Notes under the pieces: model-generated
Told to the model about the DNA's origin: nothing
Databases searched by the model: none
The model's input: the letters and a program-made list of their open reading frames with translations, nothing else
Shown here: positions 1 through 8,416 of the stretch, piece after piece
Numbering within the stretch: position 1 is the stretch's first letter
Layout of the letters: each line of letters begins with the position of its first letter
Origin: Dictyobacter vulcani
GTDB lineage: Bacteria > Chloroflexota > Ktedonobacteria > Ktedonobacterales > Ktedonobacteraceae
Assembly: GCF_008974265.1 (NCBI RefSeq)
Contig: NZ_BKZW01000001.1
Coordinates: forward strand, 2,914,001 to 2,978,000
Direction of reading: 5' to 3'
Length of the DNA: 64,000 nucleotides
Made by a program: the position numbers and the translations under genes

Positions 1-9
1 GCAGGCGAC

Positions 10-25
10 TCGCTAAAACTTGACA
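10..25 (+). promoter_or_regulatory. TCGCTAAAAC-TTGACA element (partial promoter)
   Basis: TCGCTAAAAC (10-19) abuts a perfect -35-type TTGACA (20-25). The same upstream element precedes TTGACA in the 16S rRNA promoter (27528) and the tRNA-Gln promoter (8950). No consensus -10 lies 16-18 nt downstream here (TAGAAT at 34-39 is too close), so promoter activity is uncertain. Confidence 0.35.
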
Positions 26-40
26 ACATACAATAGAATG

Positions 41-74
41 TTAAGGGCTTCCTATAAATGTAGGGAGCCCTTAA
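41..74. other. Inverted repeat, 14-bp stem
   Basis: Arms 41-54 and 61-74 pair over 14 bp with one G-U pair around a 6-nt loop (TAAATG). There is no T-tract on either side. It lies in the leader upstream of the cyclophilin gene and could be an RNA hairpin or the end of an upstream transcript. Confidence 0.5.
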
Positions 75-132
75 CCTGTAAGGGCGGTATCTAAGGAAAC
101 CGTGTTTTACGTAATTGGAAGGAGAAATATTC

Positions 133-645
133 TTGGCAAAGCAATATAGTGCTCCACCAGCAATGCAGATTGATCCGAGCAAAAAATACACAGCGATTTT
201 CCACACCGACAAAGGCGACATCACCGTCGACCTGTTCGCGGCTGAGGCTCCCAAGACCGTTAACAACTTTGTCTTCCTGGCTCGTGATGGTTTCTATAAC
301 AACACCACATTTCACCGTGTGATTGGTGGCTTCATGGCTCAGGGTGGAGATCCTGAGGGTTCCGGTCGTGGTGGCCCGGGCTATCGTTTTGACGACGAGA
401 AAGGCGCCTTAGCACTCAAGCATGAGGGCCCTGGTATCCTCTCGATGGCAAACGCTGGTCCCAACACCAACGGTTCCCAGTTCTTCCTGACCTATGATTC
501 TACGCCACACCTGAATGGTAAGCACGGCGTATTTGGAAAAGTCTCTCAGGGACTGGAAGTACTTCGCTCCCTGCGCGAACGTGATCCAATGCGCGACCGT
601 CGCCCTGGCGATACACTGCACTTTATCGAGATTGTCGAAAGCTAA
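133..645 (+). CDS. Peptidyl-prolyl cis-trans isomerase, cyclophilin type
   Basis: Cytoplasmic cyclophilin that speeds cis-trans isomerisation of Xaa-Pro bonds. The family signature is plain: FHRVIGGFMAQGGDPEGSGRGGPGYRF, read in parts as FHRVIGGFMAQGGD with the catalytic Arg, then NTNGSQFFLT and LNGKHGVFGKV. The length of about 170 residues is normal for a single-domain bacterial cyclophilin, and no signal peptide is visible. The start is placed at TTG 133 because GGAAGGAG (117-124) sits 8 nt before it; a TTG at 115 lies on top of that site. It stands alone with its own terminator at 665-705. Confidence 0.95.
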   Translation: MAKQYSAPPAMQIDPSKKYTAIFHTDKGDITVDLFAAEAPKTVNNFVFLARDGFYNNTTFHRVIGGFMAQGGDPEGSGRGGPGYRFDDEKGALALKHEGPGILSMANAGPNTNGSQFFLTYDSTPHLNGKHGVFGKVSQGLEVLRSLRERDPMRDRRPGDTLHFIEIVES

Positions 646-664
646 GCACGCTGTATCTGCTAAA

Positions 665-705
665 CTTCCCCGGCCCATATCCTGGACCGGGGAAGCATAT
701 TTTTG
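665..705 (+). terminator. Rho-independent terminator
   Basis: CTTCCCCGG (665-673) pairs perfectly with CCGGGGAAG (687-695) and is followed by a T-rich run (ATTTTT). It ends the cyclophilin transcript. Confidence 0.85.
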
Positions 706-726
706 AGCAGCAAGGAGAAAGTTTCC

Positions 727-1236
727 ATGAGCACAAATAGGGTTGAAACGGTGAAAACATTGATTGCAGCCCTGCAATCTGGAGATATGGAACTCGCAGC
801 CAGGATCCTTGACGACACATTTACCATGACCGGCTTTCTGCCAAAAGCCTTAAATAAAGAGCAATTTCTTAGTCTGCAAGATGCATTATTGTTGGCAATG
901 CCAGATCTTTCCTATGAACTTGCAGAGGTGGTACGTAGTGATAAGGGAGAAGATACAGTAACCGCCCATACCACACTGACAGGAACCCATACAGACACCC
1001 TCTCTCTGCCCCTGCCTGGCCTTGAGAGCATTCCTGCGACTGGTATACACGTGACACTGCCACAGACCACCATAACGTGTCAGGCAGCCCAGGGTAGAGT
1101 AAAACAATTGGATTTTGAAAACGTTACAGGTGGTGGCTTTTCTGGCTTACTGCAACAACTTGGCTCTGAACTACCACTTTTACAGAATGAATGGACCGAA
1201 CCCGATACTGGCGAGGATGACACAACTGTACAGTAA
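727..1236 (+). CDS. NTF2/SnoaL-like ester-cyclase-fold protein
   Basis: A 169-residue protein of the NTF2-like superfamily by appearance: an N-terminal helix (VKTLIAALQSGDMELAARILDDTFTM) followed by alternating hydrophobic strands typical of the cone-shaped alpha+beta fold seen in SnoaL-like and steroid-isomerase-like proteins. No catalytic residues can be assigned, so the substrate is unknown. ATG 727 is chosen because AAGGAG (712-717) lies 9 nt upstream; a TTG at 703 overlaps the preceding terminator. It could be a ligand-binding or stress protein. The family call is inferred from the pattern and is moderate. Confidence 0.6.
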   Translation: MSTNRVETVKTLIAALQSGDMELAARILDDTFTMTGFLPKALNKEQFLSLQDALLLAMPDLSYELAEVVRSDKGEDTVTAHTTLTGTHTDTLSLPLPGLESIPATGIHVTLPQTTITCQAAQGRVKQLDFENVTGGGFSGLLQQLGSELPLLQNEWTEPDTGEDDTTVQ

Positions 1237-1292
1237 ACGCCTGATGAAGAAGAGGAATACGAAGCATAGTTGCCGAAGGCGAGTGGGTAGAC

Positions 1293-1325
1293 AGGGACGG
1301 TCAGGCAACAAAACAAGCCGTCCCT
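1293..1325. terminator. Inverted repeat between convergent genes
   Basis: AGGGACGG (1293-1300) pairs with CCGTCCCT (1318-1325) across a 17-nt loop, between the convergent genes ending at 1236 and 1335. It lacks a T-tract, so its role as a bidirectional terminator is tentative. Confidence 0.4.
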
Positions 1326-1334
1326 ATGAACATG

Positions 1335-1916
1335 CTACTCGGCAGCGGCGGCACGTTTGGCCAGATAAAAAGGATGTTTCTTCGTGGACGTAAAGGCGCC
1401 CCAGAGGCCAAGTAGAGCTCCACTTAAAGCCCAGATCAATGTCCAGATAACCAGGCCAAGTATGAGGTTAGAGGCAGACGGACTTGTACTACTCATGCCA
1501 TTAGCAAAGCCTGGTATCATACTGATTAAGGCCGCGCCAAGATAAGAAATACCTCCAACCAGAGCTCCGGCATAGAACCCATACAGACGACTTACTGCAC
1601 GTTTCCCCACGAAAAAACCTGCCACAAACGATAGAATGAGACCTATAACATAACTCAAGCAGCCCAAACCTGTAACATATAAGGCCGTATTGTACGAGAT
1701 CTTATCACCCAGGCGAGCCACTTCTTGAAATGTCGAAGAATTCGCAAATTTGATAGCAACAGAAAGAACGGCAGCCAGTATGCCTCCCACGCATCCAATA
1801 CCCAGAGCTATTGCCAACCCATGTGGAGGTCGAGTCAACGGTTCATAATAGTCCCTATCATCAGGTTGAATAGATTCTGAGTTTGAGGCTGGATAATAAT
1901 TGTCCGAGTTTGACAT
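1335..1916 (-). CDS. Hypothetical four-helix membrane protein
   Basis: No family is recognised. The 193-residue product has a polar, Tyr/Asp/Ser-rich N-terminus of about 30 residues, then four hydrophobic segments near residues 33-55, 75-100, 110-135 and 150-172, rich in Gly and Ala, ending with a short basic tail (TSTKKHPFYLAKR). It is probably an integral inner-membrane protein with both ends in the cytoplasm. It follows the signal peptidase gene by 17 nt on the same strand and is likely co-transcribed. AGAGGGAA lies upstream of the ATG. Confidence 0.75.
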   Translation of the reverse strand: MSNSDNYYPASNSESIQPDDRDYYEPLTRPPHGLAIALGIGCVGGILAAVLSVAIKFANSSTFQEVARLGDKISYNTALYVTGLGCLSYVIGLILSFVAGFFVGKRAVSRLYGFYAGALVGGISYLGAALISMIPGFANGMSSTSPSASNLILGLVIWTLIWALSGALLGLWGAFTSTKKHPFYLAKRAAAAE

Positions 1917-1933
1917 CGTGCTTATGTTCCCTC

Positions 1934-2482
1934 TTATTTTTGTTTTGGAATGTCTTTGTAGACATCCGGATAGGTATTGATGGTATGAATAGTATTAAGC
2001 GGCCAGAAAACGAGAGCGGCCTTACCGACCATATAGTCCTTCGGCACAAAGCCCCAGGAACGCGAATCATCGCTGACCGGTCGATTATCCCCCATCACAA
2101 AATACTGGCCCGCCGGAACCTGCCAGCTCTGGCCTTCTTGATTAAAGGGAGCGCTGATATAAGGCTCCGTAAGAAGTTTACCATTGACCGTGACATGTTC
2201 ACGATCGATAGTAACAGTATCCCCGGGCAAGCCAATCACACGCTTGATAAAATCCTGGCGAACATCCTTGGGCCAATGGAAAACAACCACATCACCCCGT
2301 TCCGGTTCCTGGAATACATAGGCCAGCTTATTGACCATCACAAACTCATTTGTGACAAGTCCTGGTTGCATACTAGGTCCATCCACGCGATAGCTTTGAA
2401 CGACAAAGCGTACAACCAGAAAGATCACCAGGGCGAGTGCTATTATTTCGATAATCTCACGGATTAACTGTGAACGTTTCAA
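1934..2482 (-). CDS. lepB: Signal peptidase I (active copy)
   Basis: Membrane-bound leader peptidase that removes Sec/Tat signal peptides on the outer face of the membrane. One N-terminal transmembrane helix (about residues 10-28) precedes box B with the catalytic serine (VDGPSMQP, Ser37), box D with the general-base lysine (FIKRVIGLPGD, Lys80), and box E (GDNRPVSDDSR). The Ser/Lys dyad is complete. The start is TTG 2482, giving LKRSQLIRE read as Met; only a weak AAGAAAG site precedes it. It is the second gene of a tandem pair with the copy at 2586-3194, which is about 80% identical over the core. Confidence 0.95.
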   Translation of the reverse strand: MKRSQLIREIIEIIALALVIFLVVRFVVQSYRVDGPSMQPGLVTNEFVMVNKLAYVFQEPERGDVVVFHWPKDVRQDFIKRVIGLPGDTVTIDREHVTVNGKLLTEPYISAPFNQEGQSWQVPAGQYFVMGDNRPVSDDSRSWGFVPKDYMVGKAALVFWPLNTIHTINTYPDVYKDIPKQK

Positions 2483-2585
2483 CGCAAAAACTTTCTTGTG
2501 CTATGACAAAAATTACATACGTAGGACCAGTCATAGGATATCCAATTGAGGTCCTCTTTTTTTTACTGTTTCTTATTATAGCTGA

Positions 2586-3194
2586 TTAGTGCCTGGCTTT
2601 CACAACTTGCATAGCCTGTTTTCCCGAGATAGTGTGAGCAGCGGTCTTCTTTGGAGCCGGAATTTCTTTATAAGTATCCGAAAATGTATTAATAAAATGA
2701 ATAGTATTAAATGGCCAGAAGACCAGAGCAGCCTTGCCGACAAGGTAATCCTTCGGCACAAAGCCCCAGGAACGCGAATCATCGCTTCTCGGCCGATTAT
2801 CCCCCATCACAAAATACTGGCCAGCGGGAACCTGCCAGCTCTGGCCTTCCTGATTATAGGGAGCGCTGATATAGGTTTCCGTAAGGAGCTTACCATTAAC
2901 CGTGACATGTTCGCGATCAACCGTAACAGTATCTCCAGGCAAGCCAATCACACGTTTAATAAAATCCTGGTGAACGTCCCTGGGCGAATGGAAAACAATT
3001 ACATCACCCCGTTCCGGTTCCTGAAATACATAGGCCAGCTTATTAACCATCACAAACTCATTTGTGACAAGTCCTGGTTGCATACCAGGTTCATCCACGC
3101 GATAGCTTTGAACGACAAAGCGTACAACCAGAAAGATCACCAGAGCCAGAGCCAGTATTTCAACAACCTCACGGATTAATTGTGAACGTTTCAA
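2586..3194 (-). CDS. Signal peptidase I paralogue lacking the catalytic Ser
   Basis: This is a tandem duplicate of the downstream signal peptidase: same N-terminal helix, same box D lysine (FIKRVIGLPGD, Lys80) and the same SDDSRSWGF box E. The catalytic serine is replaced by glycine (VDEPGMQP). The codon is GGT at 3086-3084, where the sister gene has AGT, so one A-to-G change removes the nucleophile. The rest of the frame is intact, and a C-terminal tail of about 20 residues (from APKKTAAH) is unique to this copy. TTG 3194 is preferred as start because GAGAGG lies 7 nt upstream and it matches the sister start; an upstream in-frame start at 3317 would add 41 unrelated residues. It is likely inactive as a classical Ser/Lys peptidase. 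Confidence 0.9.
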   Translation of the reverse strand: MKRSQLIREVVEILALALVIFLVVRFVVQSYRVDEPGMQPGLVTNEFVMVNKLAYVFQEPERGDVIVFHSPRDVHQDFIKRVIGLPGDTVTVDREHVTVNGKLLTETYISAPYNQEGQSWQVPAGQYFVMGDNRPRSDDSRSWGFVPKDYLVGKAALVFWPFNTIHFINTFSDTYKEIPAPKKTAAHTISGKQAMQVVKARH

Positions 3195-3497
3195 CGCGAA
3201 ACCTCTCGTACTTTCTGGCTGGTCTGGATCAGATCCTGACAGCCGAATAATGCCACCAGCTTCAGCTTTTTGGCTATCTTTGTAATAGCTTGATGACCAC
3301 GAGATGCAAAAAAGCAAGTGAGAACCTTTCGATCTGTGGCACTCTTAAATCGATTGTGCTTGGTTCTGGAGCAGATAACAAGCTCATGGGTATATAGTAC
3401 TACTTCATTGGAACGAGCACAAAGGAGTAGCGAAGTCGAGAACGAAGGGCAAGAAAAAGCCATGAGCAATCAATTCAGCTATTATTGTAACTGCAGT
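3195..3497. other. Intergenic region, no gene seen
   Basis: About 300 bp between the glycosyltransferase 3' end and the signal peptidase paralogue, both on the minus strand. Only short unsupported reading frames are present. It presumably holds the promoter of the signal peptidase operon, but no clear -35/-10 pair was found. Confidence 0.4.
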
Positions 3498-5003
3498 TTA
3501 TAACTTTTTCTTTGAGAGGGAGGCAAGAAGCGCCTGATAGTTTTCAAGTAGGAGTAAAGCATAGTTGCGCCAGCCATAACGATGATCCAGCACTGTCGCC
3601 TCTTTTTCAGTATGTTTGAACACGCGCTTTGGGGCCAGCAAGAGAGCCTGAACAAGAGAAGAATGACTGTCAGGTGTGTAGAGAATACCTGCATGTGTCG
3701 GAAGAAGACCATGAAAGCGAGGTAAATTAGGAGAGATGACGACCCGCTCATACGAATAAAAAAGCATAGCTATAGCTGGTTCGCCAGCGGCCTTGACTTT
3801 ACAGTAAGGCATGACCACGGCATCGCAAGCGGTCACATAGATCGGTAGATCTTCTGGCCGATATTCAAGAAAGATATGTAATGCGGTATTTAAAGCCGCC
3901 CGCTTTACAATATGAGACGCCTCTTTTTTGTCCCGAGGGATTCCGACCAGGAGCAACTGGGGAGATAGAGACGCTGTCGCGGAAGACTTCAGGAGGAGTG
4001 CACGCATCTCAGAAAAAGCCTCAATGCATTGCAATACTTCGCGTTGCGTATGCATATGCATCAGGCAGAGATAGACATAATCGGTTCCTGTGGGTATACC
4101 AAGCTGGATTTGTGCCAGCGACTTACCAATAGTTGGAGGTAAAACCGCCCGTAGTCCCGGATATGCCAGAAAACACGAACGCTTCCGCCATGGATATTGT
4201 TGATAGAACTGTTCTGGCAGGCGTGTCGAAGTATACACAGTATGGCTGCAAGCAAAAATTTTACGCTCAAAAGCACGTCTGGATGCATGTGGTAGCGAGC
4301 GCACATTATGCCACCAGCCGCCAGTATCTGTACTGACTACAGCCAGTCCCAGTCGTTGAGCCAGCCAGAGCTTAAACAACAGATGTTGCCGTTGCCAATA
4401 ATTCAGCTCAAAAGCTCCGGGTCGATAAAAATGCACAATACCAATTGCCGCCTCTGAGTGGGCTCGATGGCGCCAGAGCCAGGAGAAAGGGATATCCGCA
4501 ACACTGGTATTACAATACACTCCCTGTTTTAATAAAGCCTGCACCTGCCATTCCGCATCCTGATCCTGTGCCTGAACAACCAGCACAAATGGACTATTAG
4601 CCAGCCTGGGTGCATGATTGCTCAACATCAATTGTTGTCGGATGCGACCCCAGATATGTGCCTGCTCCATAGCCGCTACAAGTCGCTCGCTGGTCGGTCT
4701 ATGGGCCAGTGAGAGTAACAGACGATGAATAAATAGCAGCGAGAGCAGTTCTCGTATCTCTGGAAGAAGAGAGCGCACCGTTTGCAACAAAGTGCCGCCC
4801 GTCACCTGCTGATAGCGTTCAATATCCGCATACTCAGCCAATATCTCCGAGCGTCCTTGCCAGTAAGCGCGGCCGACCAGGAAAGGGCGCGCCAGGCGTG
4901 CGGCCGAAACTCGATGCGCAACCTGTGCGCCCGGATCATACCAGACAGTATAATGTTGCTGCCGCAAGCGTCGACAAAGATCCAGTGCCTCAACATTTAT
5001 GGG
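3498..5003 (-). CDS. Glycosyltransferase, C-terminal GT4-like part (frameshifted from upstream gene)
   Basis: This is the second half of a two-domain glycosyltransferase. It begins with the tail of a GT2 domain (VEALDLCRRLRQ ... YDPGAQVAHRV ... GRAYWQGRS), which belongs directly after the upstream gene. It continues with a GT-B/GT4-like nucleotide-sugar domain at about residues 270-480, seen in QLLLVGIP, ALHIFLEYRPEDLPIYVTACDAVVMPY and AGEPAIAMLFYSYERVVISPN. The reading frame changes at a four-base C run (G run at 5001-5004 on the plus strand); one extra base there joins the halves smoothly. No plausible independent start exists: TTG 4967 has no ribosome site and lies mid-domain. Confidence 0.75.
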   Translation of the reverse strand, partial: PINVEALDLCRRLRQQHYTVWYDPGAQVAHRVSAARLARPFLVGRAYWQGRSEILAEYADIERYQQVTGGTLLQTVRSLLPEIRELLSLLFIHRLLLSLAHRPTSERLVAAMEQAHIWGRIRQQLMLSNHAPRLANSPFVLVVQAQDQDAEWQVQALLKQGVYCNTSVADIPFSWLWRHRAHSEAAIGIVHFYRPGAFELNYWQRQHLLFKLWLAQRLGLAVVSTDTGGWWHNVRSLPHASRRAFERKIFACSHTVYTSTRLPEQFYQQYPWRKRSCFLAYPGLRAVLPPTIGKSLAQIQLGIPTGTDYVYLCLMHMHTQREVLQCIEAFSEMRALLLKSSATASLSPQLLLVGIPRDKKEASHIVKRAALNTALHIFLEYRPEDLPIYVTACDAVVMPYCKVKAAGEPAIAMLFYSYERVVISPNLPRFHGLLPTHAGILYTPDSHSSLVQALLLAPKRVFKHTEKEATVLDHRYGWRNYALLLLENYQALLASLSKKKL

Positions 5004-5707
5004 GAATGTAAGCGTTTGGTCAGGAAAGGAGAGAAGCCGCCAACCTGTTGCAAGACCTGTCGCTTAAGCGAAAAACAGCTATTGCTAAAGCTCAGATCAT
5101 CCGGCAACTGTGTACGCGAATGAAACGGCACATAATAGCCAAAGGTCGGCAGCATATCATAGGTTAACCAGTAAGGTTTATAGGACTCCCAATGAAGATT
5201 CACACAGCCCCCAACCGCATCGGCCTGTGTCTCCTCATACGTCGCCAGCAAGCGTTCCAGGAAATACGGATCGACCAGCACATCATCATCCAAAAAGACC
5301 AGAATCTCGCCCGACGAGGATGTTATGCCAGTATTGCGTGCATAGGCCAGTCCATTACGTTCTTCCAACAAACAATGAATGCTCCATCGTTCTTCAAGCG
5401 AGCGCTGATAGACAGTATTCGCACTCAAATATGTCTGGATAGCATTAAAAGTCCCATCGGAAGAACCATTATCAACCACAATTACCTCAAAATATTGAGC
5501 AGGGAGCGACTGACGACGCAGGCTTGCCAGAGCAGCCAGAACCAGATTACGGCGATTATAGGTACAGATAATCACACTGAAGCGAAATGTGGTTCGTGCC
5601 TGCTGAGCGACCTCAGATTGTGCTTTTGCGCCAGTACGAAAAGCTCCGGTAGATCTTGTACGGATAGAAATAGGACCGGTATGTGAGAATGAATCGCGGA
5701 TACTCAT
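4997..5707 (-). CDS. Family 2 glycosyltransferase, N-terminal part (frameshifted)
   Basis: GT-A fold sugar transferase for surface polysaccharide or glycolipid assembly. Visible motifs are FSVIICTYNRRNLVLAAL at about residues 44-60, VVDNGSSDGTF, the diagnostic EILVFLDDDVLVDP containing the metal-binding DDD, and NSCFSLKRQVLQQVGGFSPF near the acceptor end. The frame stops abruptly after RLHSP, where related proteins continue into an E-x-x-L-C-R-R-L-R segment found at the start of the next gene. The ATG overlaps the flippase stop by 4 nt (ATGA), showing translational coupling. Substrate unknown. Confidence 0.85.
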   Translation of the reverse strand: MSIRDSFSHTGPISIRTRSTGAFRTGAKAQSEVAQQARTTFRFSVIICTYNRRNLVLAALASLRRQSLPAQYFEVIVVDNGSSDGTFNAIQTYLSANTVYQRSLEERWSIHCLLEERNGLAYARNTGITSSSGEILVFLDDDVLVDPYFLERLLATYEETQADAVGGCVNLHWESYKPYWLTYDMLPTFGYYVPFHSRTQLPDDLSFSNSCFSLKRQVLQQVGGFSPFLTKRLHSP

Positions 5708-7062
5708 CTTTCCTCCCTGTTACACTGGAGTAATGTTTCATGTTGCAGCAGGAGTTTTTTGCAGAGCATAATCGAAACGACAGCAGAAATAATCTGAGCA
5801 AGCGTACTGGCAAGAGCAGCCCCAACCATTCCCCAGAAAAAGACTAGAGGAAGAGCCAGCAAAATTTTCAGGCAGGCCACCCCAAGATTAAATTCCTGCT
5901 GGATGCGCTGAATACGCTGGATATCCTGATATTGTTGACTGGCCATATGAGTGAGTCCGACCGTCGCAATACTGCCAAAGACGGCCGCGATAAGCAGAAT
6001 ACGTAAAGGCTTCACCATAGGAAGATAAGCGATACCTAGAAAAAACGTCAGAATACCAGGACAGAGCACGATCATCAGCAGGCAGATCGGGACAGCCAGA
6101 AAAATAATGTAGCACGAGGTCTTAACAAACGCATCGTATTGATTGAGGTAGCGATGGCGAGGAAGATAACGCACCACCACAGGAAAAATCCATTGAGAAA
6201 AGAGCGACGGTGCCAGACCAATCAGCCTTGTACTGATAATTGCACTCAAGGCATAAAATCCCAGGTACTCAGAATTGTACCAGCAAGCCAGTAGCAGTAA
6301 CTCACTACGCTGCCAGACAATTGCATCGAGTGCAAAATGCAAACGCGAGAGCTGCATATTATGCACCAGACGCTCCTTAAGGAAAATGCCCGGTGCCAGA
6401 GCCTGTTTTAATGGGAGAAGATGCATCACACAGATCATTGAAAGTACAAGTGTGATCATATTAGAAAGCGCGCAGGATAAAATAAACGCTTCAATCGGTG
6501 TCCTGCTTATCTGAGTCGAGATAAGAGTAAAGAGCAACGTCAATAAATGGCCAAACAGATTAAGCATAATCAGCAGATCAGAGCGCCGCAGACTGCGTAG
6601 AGTAATGCCAGCCACGCTACTCAAAAGCAAAGGCAGGGTTGCCAGGCTCGACAGGAGCAGGAGTCCTGGTGTGAAATCATGAAAAATACGAGCCAGTACA
6701 AAAGAAAGAAGCAGATAGACCAGGCAATACCATAGAATACTCCAGTGTTGCCGACGCCAGAGAAAATAAAAAATGCCTGCCATCAAGCGTGGCGACTCGC
6801 GACTCTGTGTCGCAGCAATCTGGCGGCTCGCCAGGGTAGACATACCGGTTCCCAGGACTGGAATTGTGACCGTAGCCAACCACTGGGCAAACAGATAACT
6901 ACCAAACATATGCGGCCCCAGGATATGGGCAATCATAATATAAATGCTTACATTAATCAGTACAGAGCCAGCCCGGGCACTATTTGGCCAGACGCGTACA
7001 TAATTTCGATTCTTAGTAGAATCAGAATGATGCCCAATAATTATACGGGATTGTGCCACCAC
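5704..7062 (-). CDS. Polysaccharide flippase (MOP/Wzx-like)
   Basis: Integral membrane transporter of the MOP superfamily, most like O-antigen/teichoic-acid flippases that move lipid-linked oligosaccharides across the membrane. The 452-residue protein has about 12 hydrophobic segments. Early ones include GSVLINVSIYIMIAHILGPHMFGSY, where the ARILGPxxFG-like signature of the family is recognisable. The C-terminus ends in a short polar tail. It overlaps the downstream glycosyltransferase by 4 nt, so flippase and transferase are made from one message and probably serve one glycan. The extra polar N-terminal 25 residues may mean the true start is internal. Confidence 0.85.
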   Translation of the reverse strand: MVAQSRIIIGHHSDSTKNRNYVRVWPNSARAGSVLINVSIYIMIAHILGPHMFGSYLFAQWLATVTIPVLGTGMSTLASRQIAATQSRESPRLMAGIFYFLWRRQHWSILWYCLVYLLLSFVLARIFHDFTPGLLLLSSLATLPLLLSSVAGITLRSLRRSDLLIMLNLFGHLLTLLFTLISTQISRTPIEAFILSCALSNMITLVLSMICVMHLLPLKQALAPGIFLKERLVHNMQLSRLHFALDAIVWQRSELLLLACWYNSEYLGFYALSAIISTRLIGLAPSLFSQWIFPVVVRYLPRHRYLNQYDAFVKTSCYIIFLAVPICLLMIVLCPGILTFFLGIAYLPMVKPLRILLIAAVFGSIATVGLTHMASQQYQDIQRIQRIQQEFNLGVACLKILLALPLVFFWGMVGAALASTLAQIISAVVSIMLCKKLLLQHETLLQCNREER

Positions 7063-7124
7063 ATACCTCTTCCACCCAGCATACTATAAAAAAGCAATCG
7101 TGAACGCCGCTCACTCGCGGCCAG

Positions 7125-7433
7125 CTAGAAAATGGTCTCTGTATTAAGAAACAAAGCAAAGTCAGGATCCAGTGTGGTTATTTCAGCATCAAATTCATCA
7201 GTATCAGCAGAAGGAACAGCCTGGAATAGAAATGTTTCCTGGCTTACTGTGTGTTTGAGGACACGGGTAGCCAGTTCAACCAGAATATCAGGAGATGTAA
7301 AAAGCAGTCCAGGCGTATGAGGATTGAGGGCAGTGAGCGACTGCTGTTGCTTTGCTAACCGAAAAACATTCTCTGATGGAACCATTGCCAGCTCAGGATT
7401 CAAAGGAGCCAGCCAATCAATTGCATAATCCAT
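7125..7433 (-). CDS. Hypothetical protein
   Basis: Not recognised. The product of about 102 residues is acidic and soluble, with no transmembrane segment, and carries LNPELAMVPSENVFRLAKQQQ followed by a helical central part (DILVELATRVLKHTVSQETFLFQ). ATG 7433 is chosen because GGAGG lies about 10 nt upstream. It sits upstream of the flippase on the same strand, separated by 62 nt, and may belong to the same unit. Confidence 0.55.
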   Translation of the reverse strand: MDYAIDWLAPLNPELAMVPSENVFRLAKQQQSLTALNPHTPGLLFTSPDILVELATRVLKHTVSQETFLFQAVPSADTDEFDAEITTLDPDFALFLNTETIF

Positions 7434-7595
7434 GTGTACCAGACCTCCACCTCTTCTACTTTCACCACCGGATACAAGCATAATTGTACCATATTGTATC
7501 ATGATATGTAATAGAAAGCAGTGTCTGAGGTACTGGATTGGTTATAAGGCTGTTAATATTGGGGAGTTGGTGTTAAGAAGTCAGTGAAATAATAA

Positions 7596-7665
7596 GGAAG
7601 AGGCGGTGCATCGACATTGCGCGTGCAAAAGAAATAAGATGCGCAATGTTCACCGCTCTCTTCTT
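7596..7665 (-). terminator. Terminator hairpin of sigma factor gene
   Basis: On the minus strand GAGCGGTG.ACATTGCGC pairs with GCGCAATGT..CACCGCC across a loop rich in T, followed by CTCTTCCTTATT. It lies 26 nt after the sigma factor stop. Confidence 0.6.
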
Positions 7666-7690
7666 TGCGTATATAAGTCTGTACTTATCA

Positions 7691-8416
7691 TCAGGCAGCC
7701 GACGGCACAAGGCCAATAACAACCCGGGTGGAAACCTCTTCATCATCCATATTAGCTGTGCGCAATATGCGTCTGAGATTTGACAGGGCAGCCTGGATAC
7801 GTTTCTTTAACGTATTCTCTGAAGTTTGGAGTGTCTGAGACATTTCTGGTAATGTCATGCCATTGTAGTAATGAAGAACAATCACCACTCGCTGCTTTAC
7901 CGGTAAATTCTCAATAGCCCTGGCCAGATCCCAATCGCGTTCCATACGCCCCTTAAAATCATCTGCCGCCTGAGCCATCATATCGGTCTCTTGTTCGGAT
8001 AAAGCCTGACGCATAAAAGCAGTTGTACGTGCCACTCGACGTTTAAAACTGATACACTGATTGACCACAATACGCATCAGCCATGGACGAAGTGCTCCTG
8101 CTTTGCGCAGATCACTCAGATGATGCCAGGCCTGAATAAGAGCATCTTGCACCACATCCTCGGCAATATCGCGGTCACCGACAATCATCGATGCAGTTCG
8201 CAACATAAGAGTGCTATATTGATCAACGATCTCTCCAAATGCCGCGTGGTCGCCCTGAATGGCCCGCGTTACTAATAATTCCTGCTCTAAAACCTCAGCA
8301 TTATCCTGCGTTTCATCATTATTTTGTGAAGTGGCTTCAGTATTTATATCTGACACCTCTGTACTCTCATCAAGTACCAAGATGGTTTCTTGAGCCTGGG
8401 CTGTGGCTGTAGCCAT
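7691..8416 (-). CDS. ECF-type RNA polymerase sigma factor
   Basis: Sigma-70 family, extracytoplasmic-function class. After an acidic, low-complexity N-terminal extension of about 45 residues come region 2 (ITRAIQGDHAAFGEIVDQYS ... GDRDIAEDVVQDALIQAWHHL ... RPWLMRIVVNQCISFKRR) and region 4 (IENLPVKQRVVIVLHYYNGMTLPEMSQTLQ and KKRIQAALSNLRRIL, a helix-turn-helix). The start is ATG 8416, with AGGAGG 9 nt upstream; the longer frame from 8518 is unsupported. No anti-sigma gene lies next to it. The acidic extension and the C-terminal tail of about 20 residues are unusual and could be where regulation acts. Confidence 0.9.
   Translation of the reverse strand: MATATAQAQETILVLDESTEVSDINTEATSQNNDETQDNAEVLEQELLVTRAIQGDHAAFGEIVDQYSTLMLRTASMIVGDRDIAEDVVQDALIQAWHHLSDLRKAGALRPWLMRIVVNQCISFKRRVARTTAFMRQALSEQETDMMAQAADDFKGRMERDWDLARAIENLPVKQRVVIVLHYYNGMTLPEMSQTLQTSENTLKKRIQAALSNLRRILRTANMDDEEVSTRVVIGLVPSAA

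Noticed and set aside
2520-2565. Inverted repeat AGGACC/GGTCCT with T-run on the plus strand
   Set aside because: There is no plus-strand gene upstream that it could terminate, and on the minus strand the T-run is on the wrong side, so it is not called a terminator.
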